Shown here: positions 5,075-5,540 of the stretch, in pieces | How positions within the stretch are numbered: the stretch's first letter is position 1 | Layout of the letters: the number at the start of each line of letters is the position of its first letter | Origin: Spirochaetales bacterium | Lineage (GTDB): Bacteria > Spirochaetota > Spirochaetia > SZUA-6 > DRHE01 | Length of the DNA stretch: 5,540 nucleotides | Direction: 5' to 3' | Assembly: GCA_016930895.1 (NCBI GenBank) | Contig: JAFGFV010000438.1 | Span: 1 to 5,540, forward strand | Position numbers and translations under genes: made by a program | The notes under the pieces: model-generated | Told to the model about the DNA's origin: nothing | Database searches by the model: none | Seen by the model: only the letters and a program-made list of their open reading frames with translations

Positions 5075-5084
5075 GAAGGTGTCT

Positions 5085-5318
5085 ATGGGATCTCGCGGAG
5101 AGCTCTTTTCCACCCGGGCGACTACGGCGCGGCGCACGTACTTCTTCAACGTCAAAGAGAACCGCCAGGGGAACGTGTTTCTCAATCTGGTAGAGAGCAA
5201 GAAGGCCAGCGAGAGCGACTTCCAGAGGCAGTCCATCGTGGTCTTTCAGGAGGACCTGGGGAGCTTCCTGGAATCCTTGGAGCAGGCGGTGCGCTTCATG
5301 AAGGAGCACCTCCGATAG
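5085..5318 (+). CDS. PUR-domain DNA/RNA-binding protein (DUF3276; BpuR-like)
   Basis: This 77-residue cytoplasmic protein matches the bacterial PUR-alpha-like family (DUF3276), whose best-known spirochaete member is Borrelia BpuR, reported to bind both DNA and RNA. Conserved stretches are RRTYFFNVKENRQGNVFLNL (16-35), with the aromatic/basic beta-strands that contact single-stranded nucleic acid, VESK (36-39), and the FQRQSIVVFQEDLGSFLESLEQAV strand-plus-helix (46-69). A single PUR repeat implies it works as a dimer. ATG 5085 is chosen because AGGAAGG (5073-5079) precedes it and similarity begins at MGSRGE. The frame extends upstream to 4803, but that stretch crosses the antisense of tRNA-Gly and the promoter. 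It has its own promoter and a structured leader of about 93 bases, which suits autoregulation by an RNA binder, though that is inference. Confidence 0.88.
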   Translation: MGSRGELFSTRATTARRTYFFNVKENRQGNVFLNLVESKKASESDFQRQSIVVFQEDLGSFLESLEQAVRFMKEHLR

Positions 5319-5326
5319 TTCGAGCT

Positions 5327-5359
5327 CCTGCCGGCCTGCCGGCTTGGGAGCCTGCCGGC
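5327..5359 (+). repeat. GC-rich octamer repeat downstream of the PUR gene
   Basis: CCTGCCGGC occurs at 5327-5335, 5335-5343 and 5351-5359, so the copies sit on an 8-base register with one slot occupied by TTGGGAGC. Each copy holds the palindrome GCCGGC. A 13-base palindrome, GTCGGCTGCCGAC, follows at 5370-5382. It may act as a transcript end, but there is no T-run. Confidence 0.5.
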
Positions 5360-5428
5360 TTGCGCCTCCGTCGGCTGCCGACCCTCGGATCGGCCAAGCG
5401 GACCCGTGGTTCGACCCGTCGATTCGCC

Positions 5429-5458
5429 TTGACTCTGAAAAACTGCGAATGGTACACT
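5429..5458 (+). promoter_or_regulatory. Promoter of smc
   Basis: TTGACT (5429-5434) and TACACT (5453-5458) are 18 bases apart, and transcription would start near 5465, about 30 bases before the smc start. GACCCGT appears twice just upstream (5401-5407 and 5413-5419), 12 bases apart. Confidence 0.6.
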
Positions 5459-5493
5459 TCCGGGTAGCATACCTTCGCACGCTGGGAGGGTAC

Positions 5494-5540
5494 GTGCGTC
5501 TCAAAAGCCTCGAAATTCTCGGGTTCAAGTCATTTCCCGA
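5494..5540 (+). CDS. smc: SMC chromosome-condensation ATPase, first 15 codons
   Basis: GTG 5494 with GGAGG at 5485-5489 opens a frame reading MRLKSLEILGFKSFP before the window ends. The [LI]KSLEI.GFKSF opening is the characteristic first strand and turn of bacterial SMC proteins, just ahead of the Walker A loop, which is beyond the window. SMC is the long coiled-coil ATPase that, with ScpA and ScpB, loads on DNA near the origin and compacts and separates chromosomes. Only the extreme N-terminus is visible, so nothing can be said about integrity. It has its own promoter and is separated by 175 bases from the PUR gene. Confidence 0.85.
   Translation, partial: MRLKSLEILGFKSFP

Noticed and set aside
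4803..5084. N-terminal extension of the PUR protein
   Set aside because: This stretch crosses the antisense of tRNA-Gly and two promoters. The family similarity and the Shine-Dalgarno sequence both place the start at ATG 5085.
5408..5426. GGTTCGA and GATTCG strings that look like a tRNA T-loop remnant
   Set aside because: No matching acceptor stem or anticodon arm is nearby, and the flanking bases do not form a T stem.

Overview
This is a high-GC window of housekeeping genes, most likely from a free-living or host-associated member of the Spirochaetota. Four things point there. The order cytidylate-kinase-like gene, short RNA polymerase omega gene, miaA is one I recall from Borrelia (around BB0819-BB0821). 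There is a small PUR-domain protein of the Borrelia BpuR type. There is a 29-residue, extremely basic ribosomal-type protein. There is also a FlgH-like flagellar gene. No phage, transposon, CRISPR or toxin genes are visible.

Positions 1-2228 hold a plus-strand RNA-metabolism block. It contains the 3' end of yicC (endoribonuclease family), overlapped by a cytidylate-kinase-like gene with an unusual Walker A motif. A good sigma70-type promoter follows, then rpoZ (omega), which is stop/start coupled to miaA (tRNA A37 prenylation). In many bacteria the same slot reads yicC-gmk-rpoZ, so the kinase here sits where guanylate kinase usually does.

Positions 2229-4688 begin with a promoter-like sequence overlapped by a perfect 9-bp inverted repeat. 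Then come the 29-residue protein of the AURKAIP1/COX24 (mS38) type, a secreted FlgH-like protein without a lipobox, and an archaeal-type sn-glycerol-1-phosphate dehydrogenase (AraM/EgsA family) starting at TTG.

Positions 4689-5540 contain a lone tRNA-Gly(UCC) on the minus strand with its own promoter and a likely terminator. It is divergent from a PUR-family nucleic-acid-binding protein gene whose promoter is straddled by a long imperfect dyad. After a GC-rich spacer with octamer repeats and another promoter, the first codons of smc (chromosome condensation) run off the end.

Five of the eight visible start codons are GTG or TTG. I see no clearly new multi-gene system. The items most worth a second look are the Walker A Lys-to-Asn kinase in the gmk slot, the FlgH-like protein without a lipid anchor and with a C-terminal extension, the tiny ribosomal-type protein, and the dyads over two promoters.
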